Source of the DNA: Oceanobacillus bengalensis
Lineage (GTDB): Bacteria > Bacillota > Bacilli > Bacillales > Amphibacillaceae
NCBI RefSeq assembly: GCF_003628445.1
Contig: NZ_RBZO01000016.1
Coordinates: forward strand, 26,931-90,930
Direction: 5' to 3'
Length of the DNA: 64,000 nt
The notes beneath the pieces were generated by a model that was not told the origin of the DNA, searched no databases, and saw only the letters and a list, made by a program, of their open reading frames with translations. Below are positions 1-8,101 of the stretch, piece by piece (position 1 is the first letter of the stretch; each line of letters begins with the position of its first letter). Both the position numbers and the translations under genes were made by a program.

Positions 1-557
1 CCAAAATCTACCAAACTCGCTGACATCGGCTTTCCATCTATAATGATATTCTTTTCTTCCAAATGCCATCCACGTGGACGAACCATTAATACTGCCGTTT
101 CCTCATTAAGGGTATAGCTTTTTCCATTCACTGCTTCAAAATCTATTTCCCTACGAATTGCATCACGCAAATTAATTTGTCCTTGCATCACATTTTCCCA
201 AGTTGGAGAAGTAGCATCTTCAAAATCTGCCATAAATACTTTTGCACCCGAATTAAGTGCATTAATGATCATTTTCCGATCGACAGGTCCGGTTATTTCA
301 ACCCGCCGATCCTGAAGGTCTTTCGGCAAGGGGTCTATTTGCCAATTCCCATCGCGTATGGCCTTTGTTTCTGTCAAAAAGTCTAGTTTTTTTCCTTCGT
401 TTAAACTTTGGAGCAAGTTTCTCCTTAATTCTAGTAAATTTCTTCTTCGTTCATCAAAATGAAGATGCAGCTTTTCTAAAAACGCTAAAGCCCCTTCTGT
501 AAGTACCCCTTCATACTTCTGTTCCGTTTCCATTTTTATTACAGCATTTCTTAGCAT
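1..557 (-). CDS. aceB: malate synthase A, 5' part (runs off the left edge)
   Basis: Reverse-strand frame open from the ATG at 557 to the window edge, giving about 185 N-terminal residues. The translation contains the blocks [33 protein letters not shown] and [12 protein letters not shown], which are hallmarks of bacterial malate synthase A. The enzyme condenses glyoxylate and acetyl-CoA in the cytoplasmic glyoxylate shunt. A ribosome binding site AGGAGTGG lies just upstream of the chosen ATG; a second in-frame ATG nine codons on is less well placed. Catalytic C-terminal residues are outside the window. Palindromes at 576-613 sit directly upstream and may control it. In Bacillaceae aceB usually precedes aceA, which would lie to the left. 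Confidence 0.93.
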   Translation of the reverse strand, partial: MLRNAVIKMETEQKYEGVLTEGALAFLEKLHLHFDERRRNLLELRRNLLQSLNEGKKLDFLTETKAIRDGNWQIDPLPKDLQDRRVEITGPVDRKMIINALNSGAKVFMADFEDATSPTWENVMQGQINLRDAIRREIDFEAVNGKSYTLNEETAVLMVRPRGWHLEEKNIIIDGKPMSASLVDF

Positions 558-570
558 TTCCCCACTCCTC

Positions 571-613
571 TGTTATGTTATACAACATAAATTAAAAATT
601 TTGTTATATAACA
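571..613. promoter_or_regulatory. palindromic operator candidates upstream of malate synthase
   Basis: Two TGTTATAYAACA palindromes lie at 576-587 (TGTTATACAACA, one mismatched centre) and 602-613 (TGTTATATAACA, perfect), 26 bp apart, between the malate synthase start and the small gene at 628-726. Related half sites (TATAACAG, TTGTTATAAT) occur again around 747-785, upstream of the small gene. The regular spacing suggests cooperative binding of a dimeric regulator. Which one is unknown. Confidence 0.5.
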
Positions 614-627
614 GTATGGTCAAAAAA

Positions 628-726
628 TTAATCTTCCTTTTTAGAAAGACAATACTCACATTCCATTATAAAACTTTTTGCATCCACTTCCTTGCCGCAT
701 TCTGGACAACTACACACTTTTTCCAT
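628..726 (-). CDS. small zinc-ribbon protein (32 aa)
   Basis: A 32-codon frame starts with ATG at 726 behind a strong AAGGAGG and ends at TAA 628-630. The product begins MEKVCSCPECGKEV and contains a second CEYC pair, so two CxxC knuckles could bind one zinc ion. It is similar in size and pattern to the small YhfH-type zinc-ribbon proteins of Bacillus, but no firm family assignment is made. It lies upstream of malate synthase on the same strand with the palindromic motif between them. Confidence 0.6.
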   Translation of the reverse strand: MEKVCSCPECGKEVDAKSFIMECEYCLSKKED

Positions 727-893
727 ATGATTGCCTCCTTCGTTTTTATATAACAGTTTTGTTGTTGTTTCTTTTGTTATAATACAGTCTATTCGTTATT
801 TTCTAAAAATGCAACCCTTTTTTAAAAAAGATTGAAAATATTTTTTTGTTGTAAGAGAATAGAGAAGGATTCACAGTGGAAGGAGTGAGGCAG

Positions 894-1904
894 TTGAGAC
901 ATTTTCGATTTGTTGGAAGCCGAGTTGTTAAAACAGGTGTATCTGTTTTTCTAACTGCATGGCTTTGTACGATTCTAGGTTGGCCACCAGTATTTGCAGT
1001 AATAACTGCTATCGTAACAATTGAGCCAACAGTAACAGATTCCATTCGTAAAGGGATGGTTCGCTTCCCTGCTTCAGCAATCGGTTCAGCTTATGCTGTA
1101 TTATTTATTGCATTGTTTGGCAATTCAGCTATTACATATGCACTTGCAGCTGTTTTCACAATTACTACCTGTTTTAAGCTAAAATTACATGCAGGTTTAT
1201 TAGTAGCAACGCTAACATCTGTTGCTATGATAGAGGTTATCCATACGAACTTGCTCATTTCATTTTTCATCCGATTAGGGACTACAACAATTGGTATTGG
1301 CGTTTCAACTCTTGTGAACTTTTTCATATTACCACCAGATTATCGAAAGGAAATTGCAGGACATGTCAACCATATCGGAAAGCAAACAGCTATTTCTATT
1401 GAAAGCATTTTCCATCGAATCTTTAAGGGTGATAGAAAACATTTAGGGAAGGATAGCGAGTTGTTGAAGGACTTAGAGAAGGAAATTCAGAAGACAGAAT
1501 TACTAAGTAGATATCAAAAACAAGAAGCAAAACTTCATCCGCTTGTAGGACATGATAAAGAGAAATTCAATGTTATTCAAGAAAAACTAAAGATTCTACG
1601 ACTGATCCATGATCACATTGATAACCTTCATCATGCACCGATTGAACAATTATCATGGACAGATGATGAACGTTCTTTGATTCTTTCTTCTGTTGACTTG
1701 CTGACTCAAGTCTTACATCATCCAGAAAGCTACAGTAAAAAAAGACATCAGCATTTTCAAAACCAAATAATGGAGATTTTCTGGGAAGATAATATAGAAA
1801 TTACGTCCAAAAAAACAAAACATCCGACAAAATTTCCGCCGGAGTTAATTATTCTATATGAACTACTTTCTATATATGAGTTGGTGGAACAGTATTTTGA
1901 ATAA
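894..1904 (+). CDS. aromatic acid exporter family (ArAE/DUF939) membrane protein
   Basis: Predicted membrane protein of about 336 residues. The N-terminal half has four to five hydrophobic segments (residues about 10-135 of the frame), with VITAIVTIEPTVTDSIRKG typical of the aromatic-acid exporter/FUSC-like fold. The C-terminal half is a charged helical cytoplasmic domain (DUF939 C-type). The frame opens at GTG 876, but TTG 894 is preceded by AAGGAG at eight-base spacing and is preferred. Family members are thought to export aromatic carboxylates; the substrate here is not deducible. It converges on the lia operon. Confidence 0.75.
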   Translation: MRHFRFVGSRVVKTGVSVFLTAWLCTILGWPPVFAVITAIVTIEPTVTDSIRKGMVRFPASAIGSAYAVLFIALFGNSAITYALAAVFTITTCFKLKLHAGLLVATLTSVAMIEVIHTNLLISFFIRLGTTTIGIGVSTLVNFFILPPDYRKEIAGHVNHIGKQTAISIESIFHRIFKGDRKHLGKDSELLKDLEKEIQKTELLSRYQKQEAKLHPLVGHDKEKFNVIQEKLKILRLIHDHIDNLHHAPIEQLSWTDDERSLILSSVDLLTQVLHHPESYSKKRHQHFQNQIMEIFWEDNIEITSKKTKHPTKFPPELIILYELLSIYELVEQYFE

Positions 1905-1920
1905 CCTAATATACGTTCTA

Positions 1921-2553
1921 CTATTCCACCAACCTATGTTTAAATGCATAGATTACTGCTTGGGTTCTATCTTGCACTTCCAGTTTCCCTAAAATATTAC
2001 TCACATGAACTTTTACAGTCTTTAAAGCAATAAATAAATCATCAGCAATTTCCTGATTGCTCTTCCCTTGTGCAATTAAAAGGAGAATTTCCTTTTCTCT
2101 TTCCGTTAATTGGTCATGTAAATCCACTACATCTTTTGTGCGCATACGGGTCATTATTTTCCCTGTTACTTCTGGCTCTAAAATCGATTGTCCCCCGTAA
2201 GTTGCACGAATTGCCTTCGCTATTTCCTCCGCTTTCGAAGTCTTTAACATATAGCTCGTTGCACCAGCTTCCAGTGCAGGATATACTTTCTCATCATCAA
2301 GAAAACTTGTTACAATAATAATTTTTGCCTCTGGCCACTTTTCAATGATTTTCCGTGTAGCTTCGATTCCATCCATTTCCTTCATGACTAAATCCATAAG
2401 AATAATATCAGGCCTAAGCTCCAAAGCTAGTTTTACAGCTGGTGGCCCATCATCCGCTTCCGCTACCACTTCAATATCGGGTTGTGCAGATAGATAGGCA
2501 GATACACCAATTCGAACCATTTCATGATCATCTGCAAATAATACTTTAATCAT
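1921..2553 (-). CDS. liaR: LiaR/VraR-type response regulator
   Basis: NarL/LuxR-family response regulator of 210 residues. The receiver domain (residues 1-120) has the acidic pair FADDHE, the phospho-acceptor aspartate in ILMDLVMKEMDG, T in IIVTSF and K in MLKTSKAEE. A GerE/LuxR helix-turn-helix (QLTEREKEILLLIAQG, then SNQEIADDLFIALKTVKVH) forms the C-terminus. ATG 2553 is preceded by GGGGG at good distance and overlaps the kinase stop by eight bases, indicating translational coupling. In the LiaRS family the regulator activates its own operon under lipid-II and envelope stress. Identification is from the complete operon order. Confidence 0.9.
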   Translation of the reverse strand: MIKVLFADDHEMVRIGVSAYLSAQPDIEVVAEADDGPPAVKLALELRPDIILMDLVMKEMDGIEATRKIIEKWPEAKIIIVTSFLDDEKVYPALEAGATSYMLKTSKAEEIAKAIRATYGGQSILEPEVTGKIMTRMRTKDVVDLHDQLTEREKEILLLIAQGKSNQEIADDLFIALKTVKVHVSNILGKLEVQDRTQAVIYAFKHRLVE

Positions 2554-3592
2554 TTTCCTCATCCCCCTTCCGTAATATCGGTACTTTCACTTCTAATTGT
2601 GTTCCTTGATTTGGAAGACTAATAATTTTAAATGTCCCACCAATTTCAAATGCTCTTTCACGCATGTTCTCTAGCCCATATGAACCAGTCTTCATCTGTT
2701 CCATGTCAAAACCAATGCCATTATCTGCAACCCGCAAAATAATCGTTTCATCTCGTTCAATTAACATGACATTCAGCGTTGTCGCCTTTGCATGCCTGAG
2801 CGTATTCGATAACGATTCTTGCAAAATTCGAAAAAGCTGGTCTTCAATCCCTTTATCAACTGGAAACTCCTCGATTTTGGACTTGATTTCCATTGGTACT
2901 TTTTGTGTTAATTCGTTGATTAACTCCATTATGCCCTCTTGTAGCGATTTTCCCTTTAATGCCACAGGACGTAAATGCAATAGTAATGCTCGCATTTCCA
3001 GCTGGGATTGATGAATCATCTTCTCGACCATTTGTAATTGCTTTTTCATGGAGGCATCTTGTGGTAGATTTGCTTCATTAATAGCAGACATCATCATGGA
3101 AGCAGCGAATAATTGTTGACTTACAGAATCATGGAGCTCTCTAGCAAGTCGATTTCGTTCTTGCACGACAATTTCCTGAAGGCTTTTCTCCCGCTCCTCT
3201 GCACGTTCTGTTGCCAAACGCTGCGAATATTCGACCTGCTTCTTCATTTTATCCTGTAATTCATTCATTATTTGTTCAATATTTTCTAATTCCTTATAAG
3301 CACCTTCATCATCTGCCTTAAGTTTGTTTCCTTTCACCAATTCATCCAGGTTACGCTGCACATAATCAAGCCTTTGCTTCCAGTATAAACCAATTATTAT
3401 TCCAAATACTGTACCAAGCATGATTACGGAAATAAAAATCCACACAACATACGGAACGTTACCAATTTCCTGTTTCCATACAGATGTCCAATCACCCACT
3501 GGAAAAAATAGGAAGGTAATTCCAATTGAAATCAGTGCTAATAAAAGCGAATAAAGGATGGCAGAAAATGTATGGCGAAGTATAATATTCAT
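2546..3592 (-). CDS. liaS: LiaS/VraS-type sensor histidine kinase
   Basis: Intramembrane-sensing kinase of 348 residues: two N-terminal membrane helices (about 10-30 and 48-70) with a short extracytoplasmic loop, a coiled linker, a HisKA_3 dimerisation domain with ARELHDSVSQQLFA holding the phosphorylated histidine, and a GHKL ATPase domain (LQESLSNTLRHA; VADNGIGFD; GSYGLENMRERA). Start ATG 3592 overlaps the LiaF stop by four bases. The short sensor loop fits the LiaS group, which relies on LiaF as partner instead of binding a ligand directly. Confidence 0.9.
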   Translation of the reverse strand: MNIILRHTFSAILYSLLLALISIGITFLFFPVGDWTSVWKQEIGNVPYVVWIFISVIMLGTVFGIIIGLYWKQRLDYVQRNLDELVKGNKLKADDEGAYKELENIEQIMNELQDKMKKQVEYSQRLATERAEEREKSLQEIVVQERNRLARELHDSVSQQLFAASMMMSAINEANLPQDASMKKQLQMVEKMIHQSQLEMRALLLHLRPVALKGKSLQEGIMELINELTQKVPMEIKSKIEEFPVDKGIEDQLFRILQESLSNTLRHAKATTLNVMLIERDETIILRVADNGIGFDMEQMKTGSYGLENMRERAFEIGGTFKIISLPNQGTQLEVKVPILRKGDEEND

Positions 3593-4317
3593 ATTCGCTT
3601 CACCTCGATATCTCCAGAGAAGATGGAGGTGATTATTTTCACGCGTGTCTCTGCTGCATCATAATGTTCCGTTTGATACAACAAAGACTTATTCATCAAC
3701 TTCTGATGATGTTTCCCAAGGATATGTGCCCTACCAAAAACGGAACTATGATGAATGCTCACTTCCACGTCATATGGAACATACACTTCAATTTTCCCCA
3801 AAAAATGCCTGATGGAAATAACTGCTGTATCATTCGGTAACACCGTGTTACTTAAATCAATGATTCTATTACCAAATGCCCCGTGAATATTTACATCACG
3901 CCAACCATATGCGGTATCCTTCGTTTTTTGATCTTCAAAAAGCTTATGATCAAAGAGCGGCTCAATTCGAGTCACTGTTCCTTGTATTCCTTCCGAGTTG
4001 GGAAGTGTCGGTGCTACAACATCCTCCCCCTTCTTTTGTTTCGAATAATCAATAACATACAAAACAAGGGCTGCAGCTACGAGAAAACGAACAGCAAAAA
4101 TATTTAATACAGCGAAAATAAAACTAATAAGGAAAATCCAAAAGACAATTTTACCCCATAATTGATGAAAGTTTTTCCAACCTACAAACATAATTATTGC
4201 ACAAAAAACGGCATTAATAATGTTTCCGCCATAAAAAAAGATAATTTCAAAGATAAGGAGGATCACTCCAATAATCAATATCCAATTAAATGTGTCTGTT
4301 TTAAATCGCTTGAACAT
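3589..4317 (-). CDS. liaF: LiaF-type membrane regulator
   Basis: Protein of 242 residues with about four hydrophobic segments in the first 95 residues and a soluble C-terminal domain (from about 110) rich in beta strands, ending HYDAAETRVKIITSIFSGDIEV, as in the cell-wall-active antibiotics response (DUF2154) family. LiaF inhibits the LiaS kinase in the absence of stress in Bacillus subtilis. It is followed by liaS and liaR with overlapping coding ends. A hairpin (4346-4373) separates it from the pspA-like gene. Confidence 0.87.
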   Translation of the reverse strand: MFKRFKTDTFNWILIIGVILLIFEIIFFYGGNIINAVFCAIIMFVGWKNFHQLWGKIVFWIFLISFIFAVLNIFAVRFLVAAALVLYVIDYSKQKKGEDVVAPTLPNSEGIQGTVTRIEPLFDHKLFEDQKTKDTAYGWRDVNIHGAFGNRIIDLSNTVLPNDTAVISIRHFLGKIEVYVPYDVEVSIHHSSVFGRAHILGKHHQKLMNKSLLYQTEHYDAAETRVKIITSIFSGDIEVKRI

Positions 4318-4345
4318 GAAGGCATCCTCCTTTTTTATGTAAGAC

Positions 4346-4373
4346 GTACAGGCACTATAAATAGTGCCTGTAC
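4346..4373 (-). terminator. hairpin between liaH-like and liaF-like genes
   Basis: Perfect 13-bp inverted repeat GTACAGGCACTAT / ATAGTGCCTGTAC with a two-base loop. There is no T-run on the reverse strand, so it is better seen as an attenuating or processing stem than a full terminator. In Bacillus subtilis a stem-loop behind liaH limits read-through into the regulatory genes, giving much more LiaIH than LiaFSR. The same arrangement here is a reasonable inference. Confidence 0.7.
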
Positions 4374-4410
4374 TAGTATACCATGTTTTTTCATTATTCT
4401 ACATATAGAC

Positions 4411-5043
4411 TTAATTCGCCTTTTCTTCTTTCATTTCCTTCTCAAGCTTAGCAATTTTACCATCAAATGTGCTTCTGTAATAGGAACTGTTTACTTTATA
4501 CTCTAAGTCGTCAATGTAACGTTCCATTTCAGCAAATTTAGAAAATGGTTTTTCTGAAACATTGTCAAACACTTGATTCATTTGGTGATGTGCTCGCGCA
4601 ATGTTTTCACGTCCCATTAGCTCCATTCTTCGTAAATGCATATCTTTTAAACGATGCTTCATTTCTTCATATTTTTGCTCTAATTCCTCTAATTGTTCAA
4701 CTGCTATCTGACGGGAGGCTTTCATGTTATTCGCTCTTGTGTTGTATTCTTCATAGTCCTTCATTGCAAATGCATGCATCTCCGTTTCACCAGCTCTTTC
4801 TGCAATCTGAGCTTGTTTCAAGCGTTTTTCAGCAAAATCTTCTGCTTTATGAAATTCTCTTGTAAATTCATCCTTTAACCTATATTGACGATCAATTAAC
4901 TTACGAACCCTTTCTGTTTCTTGTTCTGCTTGTCTTAAATATTGGTTTAATGACTTGATTGGGTTCTTTTGTTCCTTCTTGTCCAACACATCATGTAAAT
5001 CCGCTTCGATTGAATTTACCATTCTTGTAAAAATATTTGCCAT
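4411..5043 (-). CDS. liaH: PspA/IM30-family phage-shock protein (LiaH-like)
   Basis: Highly charged alpha-helical protein of 210 residues starting MANIFTRMVNSIEADLHD, matching the PspA/IM30/LiaH family, with long coiled coils covering nearly the whole chain. ATG 5043 follows AAAAGGAGAG; the longer frame upstream lacks a ribosome binding site. Members assemble into large ring or rod-shaped oligomers that protect the membrane. It sits between the LiaI-like membrane anchor and liaF, so it is the probable main effector of the operon. Confidence 0.9.
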   Translation of the reverse strand: MANIFTRMVNSIEADLHDVLDKKEQKNPIKSLNQYLRQAEQETERVRKLIDRQYRLKDEFTREFHKAEDFAEKRLKQAQIAERAGETEMHAFAMKDYEEYNTRANNMKASRQIAVEQLEELEQKYEEMKHRLKDMHLRRMELMGRENIARAHHQMNQVFDNVSEKPFSKFAEMERYIDDLEYKVNSSYYRSTFDGKIAKLEKEMKEEKAN

Positions 5044-5091
5044 AATAAATCTCTCCTTTTTTGCGCTATAGAGGCGCTTCTTCATTTATTA

Positions 5092-5442
5092 TTAATGATT
5101 TAATTCTGCCCACTCACGTTCAAAGTTCGTGAATGGATCATCATTATCCACAACTTGAACAATAGGGTCCTCTTCTTTGTTCCAATTTTTATAAACATAG
5201 TAAAGCACAAAAGCTGCTGCTATCCCGATAATCGAGTAAATATTTGATAGGACCATTCCTAGTACAAACAAGCCTAGAATTACCCATCCAACTTTCCCAG
5301 ATGTTGAATCACTTTTTACAAACTTCTTAAAGACAACATATAGCAACCAAACACCTAGTCCTAATAAAACCATCGGGCCAATGTTAGCTAACAAAATTAA
5401 TAAGGCTACTAACCCTCCTACAAACAACATAAATTTTCTCAT
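5092..5442 (-). CDS. LiaI-like small membrane protein
   Basis: 116 residues with three to four hydrophobic segments (about 4-20, 22-42, 52-72, 70-88) and a short acidic tail ending FTNFEREWAELNH. First gene of the lia operon, with GGAGG upstream of ATG 5442 and 48 bases before the PspA-like start. In Bacillus subtilis LiaI is the membrane anchor that recruits LiaH. This protein has the right position and topology, but sequence identity to LiaI itself cannot be judged here. Confidence 0.75.
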   Translation of the reverse strand: MRKFMLFVGGLVALLILLANIGPMVLLGLGVWLLYVVFKKFVKSDSTSGKVGWVILGLFVLGMVLSNIYSIIGIAAAFVLYYVYKNWNKEEDPIVQVVDNDDPFTNFEREWAELNH

Positions 5443-5489
5443 ATGTGATTGCCTCCTTTCTTTATCTTGATTTCATCTTACCGTGATTA

Positions 5490-5545
5490 CGGGTTCATTA
5501 TAATGAGCCTGAGCTATATTTTTGACTAGGGCTTGAGGCTTATTT
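5490..5545 (-). promoter_or_regulatory. probable lia operon promoter
   Basis: On the reverse strand a consensus -10 box TATAAT (5497-5502) lies 55 bases upstream of the LiaI-like start. The -35 position (TCAAAA at 17 bp spacing) is poor, as expected for a promoter that needs an activator such as LiaR. The LiaR binding site itself was not identified with confidence. Confidence 0.45.
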
Positions 5546-5666
5546 GGTAGTAGTACTGTTTTTTGAAGAGGGTAGAGATTGTTTTCCAGTAGATATTAGG
5601 TTGAAATGGGAGACATTGCAGAAAAAAGGAAGAAAATGTTGAATAAAGATAGCAAGGGGGAATGAA

Positions 5667-6206
5667 ATGATGAAGGCACTACTCGTTATCGACGCACAAA
5701 ATACAATTATTCATTCAGGAGACTTCACAAAAGAAATATCTACTATTGAAGAAATCATTCAGGATTTCAAAGGAAAAGGTGAACCAGTCATTTTTGTCCG
5801 TAATATTGATAACAATGAGGACAGTCCATTTTACAAAAATGCAGACACCTCAGAATTACATCACTCTCTCAAAGATTACGCAGACCACATCACCTTGAAA
5901 AAAACGCCCAGTTCATTTTATCAAACAGATTTATCCACTACCCTTGAAAAATTAGGCGTAAATCATGTATTCATTACAGGTTTTAATACAGAATTTTGTT
6001 GTATGTTCACAGCAATTGCCGCTTTTGACAGGGGATATAAAGTGACTTTTATTGAAGATGCAACAGGCACCGTTAATGATGAGGATACCTATGAAATGAA
6101 AGGACTCGATATCCGAGACTTCGTAGGAACTGCATTGCATTGGTCAAATGTAATACAGGTGCTAGACTATGAGGAGTATGAGGAAGGGTACAAGGTGACA
6201 AATTAA
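5667..6206 (+). CDS. isochorismatase-family cysteine hydrolase
   Basis: 179 residues with the alpha/beta fold of the isochorismatase-like hydrolases. The catalytic triad is recognisable: Asp in LLVIDAQN (residue 9), Lys in TLKKTPSSF, and Cys in FITGFNTEFCCMFTA. AAGGGGG precedes two possible ATG codons at 5667 and 5670. Family members hydrolyse nicotinamide, ureido or related amides; the substrate cannot be assigned. Single gene, convergent with the DedA gene and separated from it by a shared terminator. Confidence 0.85.
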   Translation: MMKALLVIDAQNTIIHSGDFTKEISTIEEIIQDFKGKGEPVIFVRNIDNNEDSPFYKNADTSELHHSLKDYADHITLKKTPSSFYQTDLSTTLEKLGVNHVFITGFNTEFCCMFTAIAAFDRGYKVTFIEDATGTVNDEDTYEMKGLDIRDFVGTALHWSNVIQVLDYEEYEEGYKVTN

Positions 6207-6252
6207 CGTTTAGTTCTCCACGTATCTATATTCAACTTCCGGAACTTCACAT

Positions 6253-6301
6253 AAAAAAAGTAGGGATTCCACTTCCAATTAGATGGTATCCCTGCTTTTT
6301 T
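6253..6301. terminator. bidirectional terminator
   Basis: AAAAAAAGTAGGGAT and ATCCCTGCTTTTTT form a stem with A- and T-tracts on opposite sides, placed between the convergent isochorismatase-like and DedA genes. It can serve both. Confidence 0.8.
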
Positions 6302-6908
6302 ATGATTTCCTTCTTCTTTTCTTATATAAAACGATAAAAATGACAATTCCAATCGCAATGGCCGCATATGTCACATCCGAATAAACATCCATAAATTGAA
6401 GAACCGACTCCCAGTTTGCACCTAACGTAGCCCCAACCATAATTAATAGCGTATTCCAAATAACCGTCCCCATTGTAGTAAAAAGGAGAAAAAGTCCAAA
6501 TTTCATATTGGTCATGCCCGCTGGAATAGAAATTAAGCTCCTAATTAAAGGAACCATCCGGCAGAAAAATACAGTCCAATACCCATACTTATCAAACCAT
6601 GCATCAGCTTTGTAAATATCTTTCTTTTTGATACGTAACACACGACCCCAACGATCTACAATTTTCTCTAACTGTTCCACATCTAACATTAAACCAACGC
6701 CATAGAGTATAATCGCACCTACAACGGAACCTGCAGTTGCTACTAGTAACACTCCTATAATTGTTAATTCAGAATATGTCGTCATAAATCCGCCAAACGG
6801 AAGAACAATTTCAGATGGTATTGGTGGAAATAGATTTTCTAATGCCATCATAAGAAATATCCCAACATAGCCAAACTGCTCCATTGTTTCTGTAACCCAT
6901 GCCTGCAT
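6300..6908 (-). CDS. DedA-family membrane protein
   Basis: About 202 residues with four or more membrane segments. The DedA (SNARE-associated/VTT) signatures are present: LENLFPPIPSEIVLPFGG near residue 30 and FFCRMVPLIRSLISIPAG near residue 125, holding the conserved glutamate and arginines. ATG 6908 follows GGAGG; the frame opens four codons earlier but that ATG overlaps the ribosome binding site. DedA proteins act as lipid scramblases, notably for undecaprenyl phosphate or phosphatidylethanolamine. Confidence 0.9.
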   Translation of the reverse strand: MQAWVTETMEQFGYVGIFLMMALENLFPPIPSEIVLPFGGFMTTYSELTIIGVLLVATAGSVVGAIILYGVGLMLDVEQLEKIVDRWGRVLRIKKKDIYKADAWFDKYGYWTVFFCRMVPLIRSLISIPAGMTNMKFGLFLLFTTMGTVIWNTLLIMVGATLGANWESVLQFMDVYSDVTYAAIAIGIVIFIVLYKKRRRKS

Positions 6909-7030
6909 ACTAACCTCCATGCTTTATCATAGACTTGTCTATACTAATATAGTATATCATGCATCGTATTATGAAACATTTTTGGTTTTCCCATTAGTAA
7001 TAGAAAGGCCGCAGTCTAACTAGTCTCGAA

Positions 7031-8035
7031 TCAAGTGAATGAAGAATCATTTACTTGAAAAGCATCTGCAATAAGTTCATAGGATTTTTTTCTTGCCTCA
7101 TAGCTATGGGTAATTGTCACAACCATGAATTCATCAATGTTATATGTCGCCTGAAGGTTCTCTAATTTGGTTCTAACTTGTACAGGATCTCCGATAATTT
7201 GATTTTGTTTCATCTTATTCATTGTATCCTTTTCTTCCCCTGTAAACATATATTTCTTCGCTTCCTCAATCGTCGGAACGCCGTCTTTCCCTTCTCCCTT
7301 TCCTTGCAACACTTTCCAAACAAGGTTGCTCAGGGCAAGCTCTTCAGCTGCTTCCATTGTTTCTGCACAAATAACAGACACCGTTACAAATACTTGTGGA
7401 TTTTCTCCTGCAAAATTTTCTTTATACCTTTGTACAATTTCTGGTCCATTCTCGTTACTCATAAAATGCCCAAACACATATGGTAATCCTTTTTCAGCAG
7501 CAAGTAGAGCACCTTTCTCACTTGTACCTAGGACCCATGGAACAGGTGAGATGGACGGGACAGGTGTTGGAGAGACTTTAGAAAATAGATGGTCCTCCGT
7601 GAAATCCGCTTTTAAAAAGTGAATAAGCTCATCAATTAATTCTGGATAGTTGCGAACCTTTTCCAAGAAGTTACCAGCTAGTGCGATCGATGTTTCCGCA
7701 GAACCACCAGGCGCACGCCCTACCCCTAGGTCAACGCGCCCTGGATATAAGGTGGCTAACAGATTATACTTTTCTGCGATATGATATGGTTTATAATTTG
7801 GTAATAACACTGCACCAGAACCAATACGGATATTCTTCGTTTGAGATCCAATGATTCCAAGTAAAATATCAGGAGCTGGAGATGCTAGACCATCTAAATC
7901 ATGATGCTCAGCTACCCAGTATCGGTTGTAACCCCATTTATCTGCAAGCTGTGCAAGTTCAATCGTTGCCTCTAATGCTTCCTTCGCTGATCTTCCTTGT
8001 GAAATTGGGGCTTGGTCTAAGATACTTAATTTCAT
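7031..8035 (-). CDS. LLM-class flavin-dependent oxidoreductase
   Basis: 334 residues matching the bacterial luciferase-like group 1 monooxygenases: LSILDQAPISQG at the N-terminus, RYWVAEHHDLDGLASPAPDILLG, IRIGSGAVLLPNYKPYHIAE and DLGVGRAPGG. These are TIM-barrel enzymes that use FMNH2 and oxygen. No partner flavin reductase is adjacent, so the substrate is unknown. AAAGGAG precedes ATG 8035. The gene is the last in a leftward run behind the M42 peptidase but is separated from it by a terminator. Confidence 0.87.
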   Translation of the reverse strand: MKLSILDQAPISQGRSAKEALEATIELAQLADKWGYNRYWVAEHHDLDGLASPAPDILLGIIGSQTKNIRIGSGAVLLPNYKPYHIAEKYNLLATLYPGRVDLGVGRAPGGSAETSIALAGNFLEKVRNYPELIDELIHFLKADFTEDHLFSKVSPTPVPSISPVPWVLGTSEKGALLAAEKGLPYVFGHFMSNENGPEIVQRYKENFAGENPQVFVTVSVICAETMEAAEELALSNLVWKVLQGKGEGKDGVPTIEEAKKYMFTGEEKDTMNKMKQNQIIGDPVQVRTKLENLQATYNIDEFMVVTITHSYEARKKSYELIADAFQVNDSSFT

Positions 8036-8054
8036 TTGTTATAACTCCTTTATA

Positions 8055-8098
8055 AGAAAACGAACCTACCAGAGCGGGTAAGTTCGTTCGTGTTTTCT
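8055..8098 (-). terminator. terminator behind the M42 peptidase
   Basis: Stem built from AACGAACCTACC and GGGTAAGTTCGTT with flanking GAAAAC/GTTTTC that extends the pairing; the reverse strand ends in a T-rich tract. It lies just past the peptidase stop. Confidence 0.65.
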
Positions 8099-8101
8099 AA
8101 C

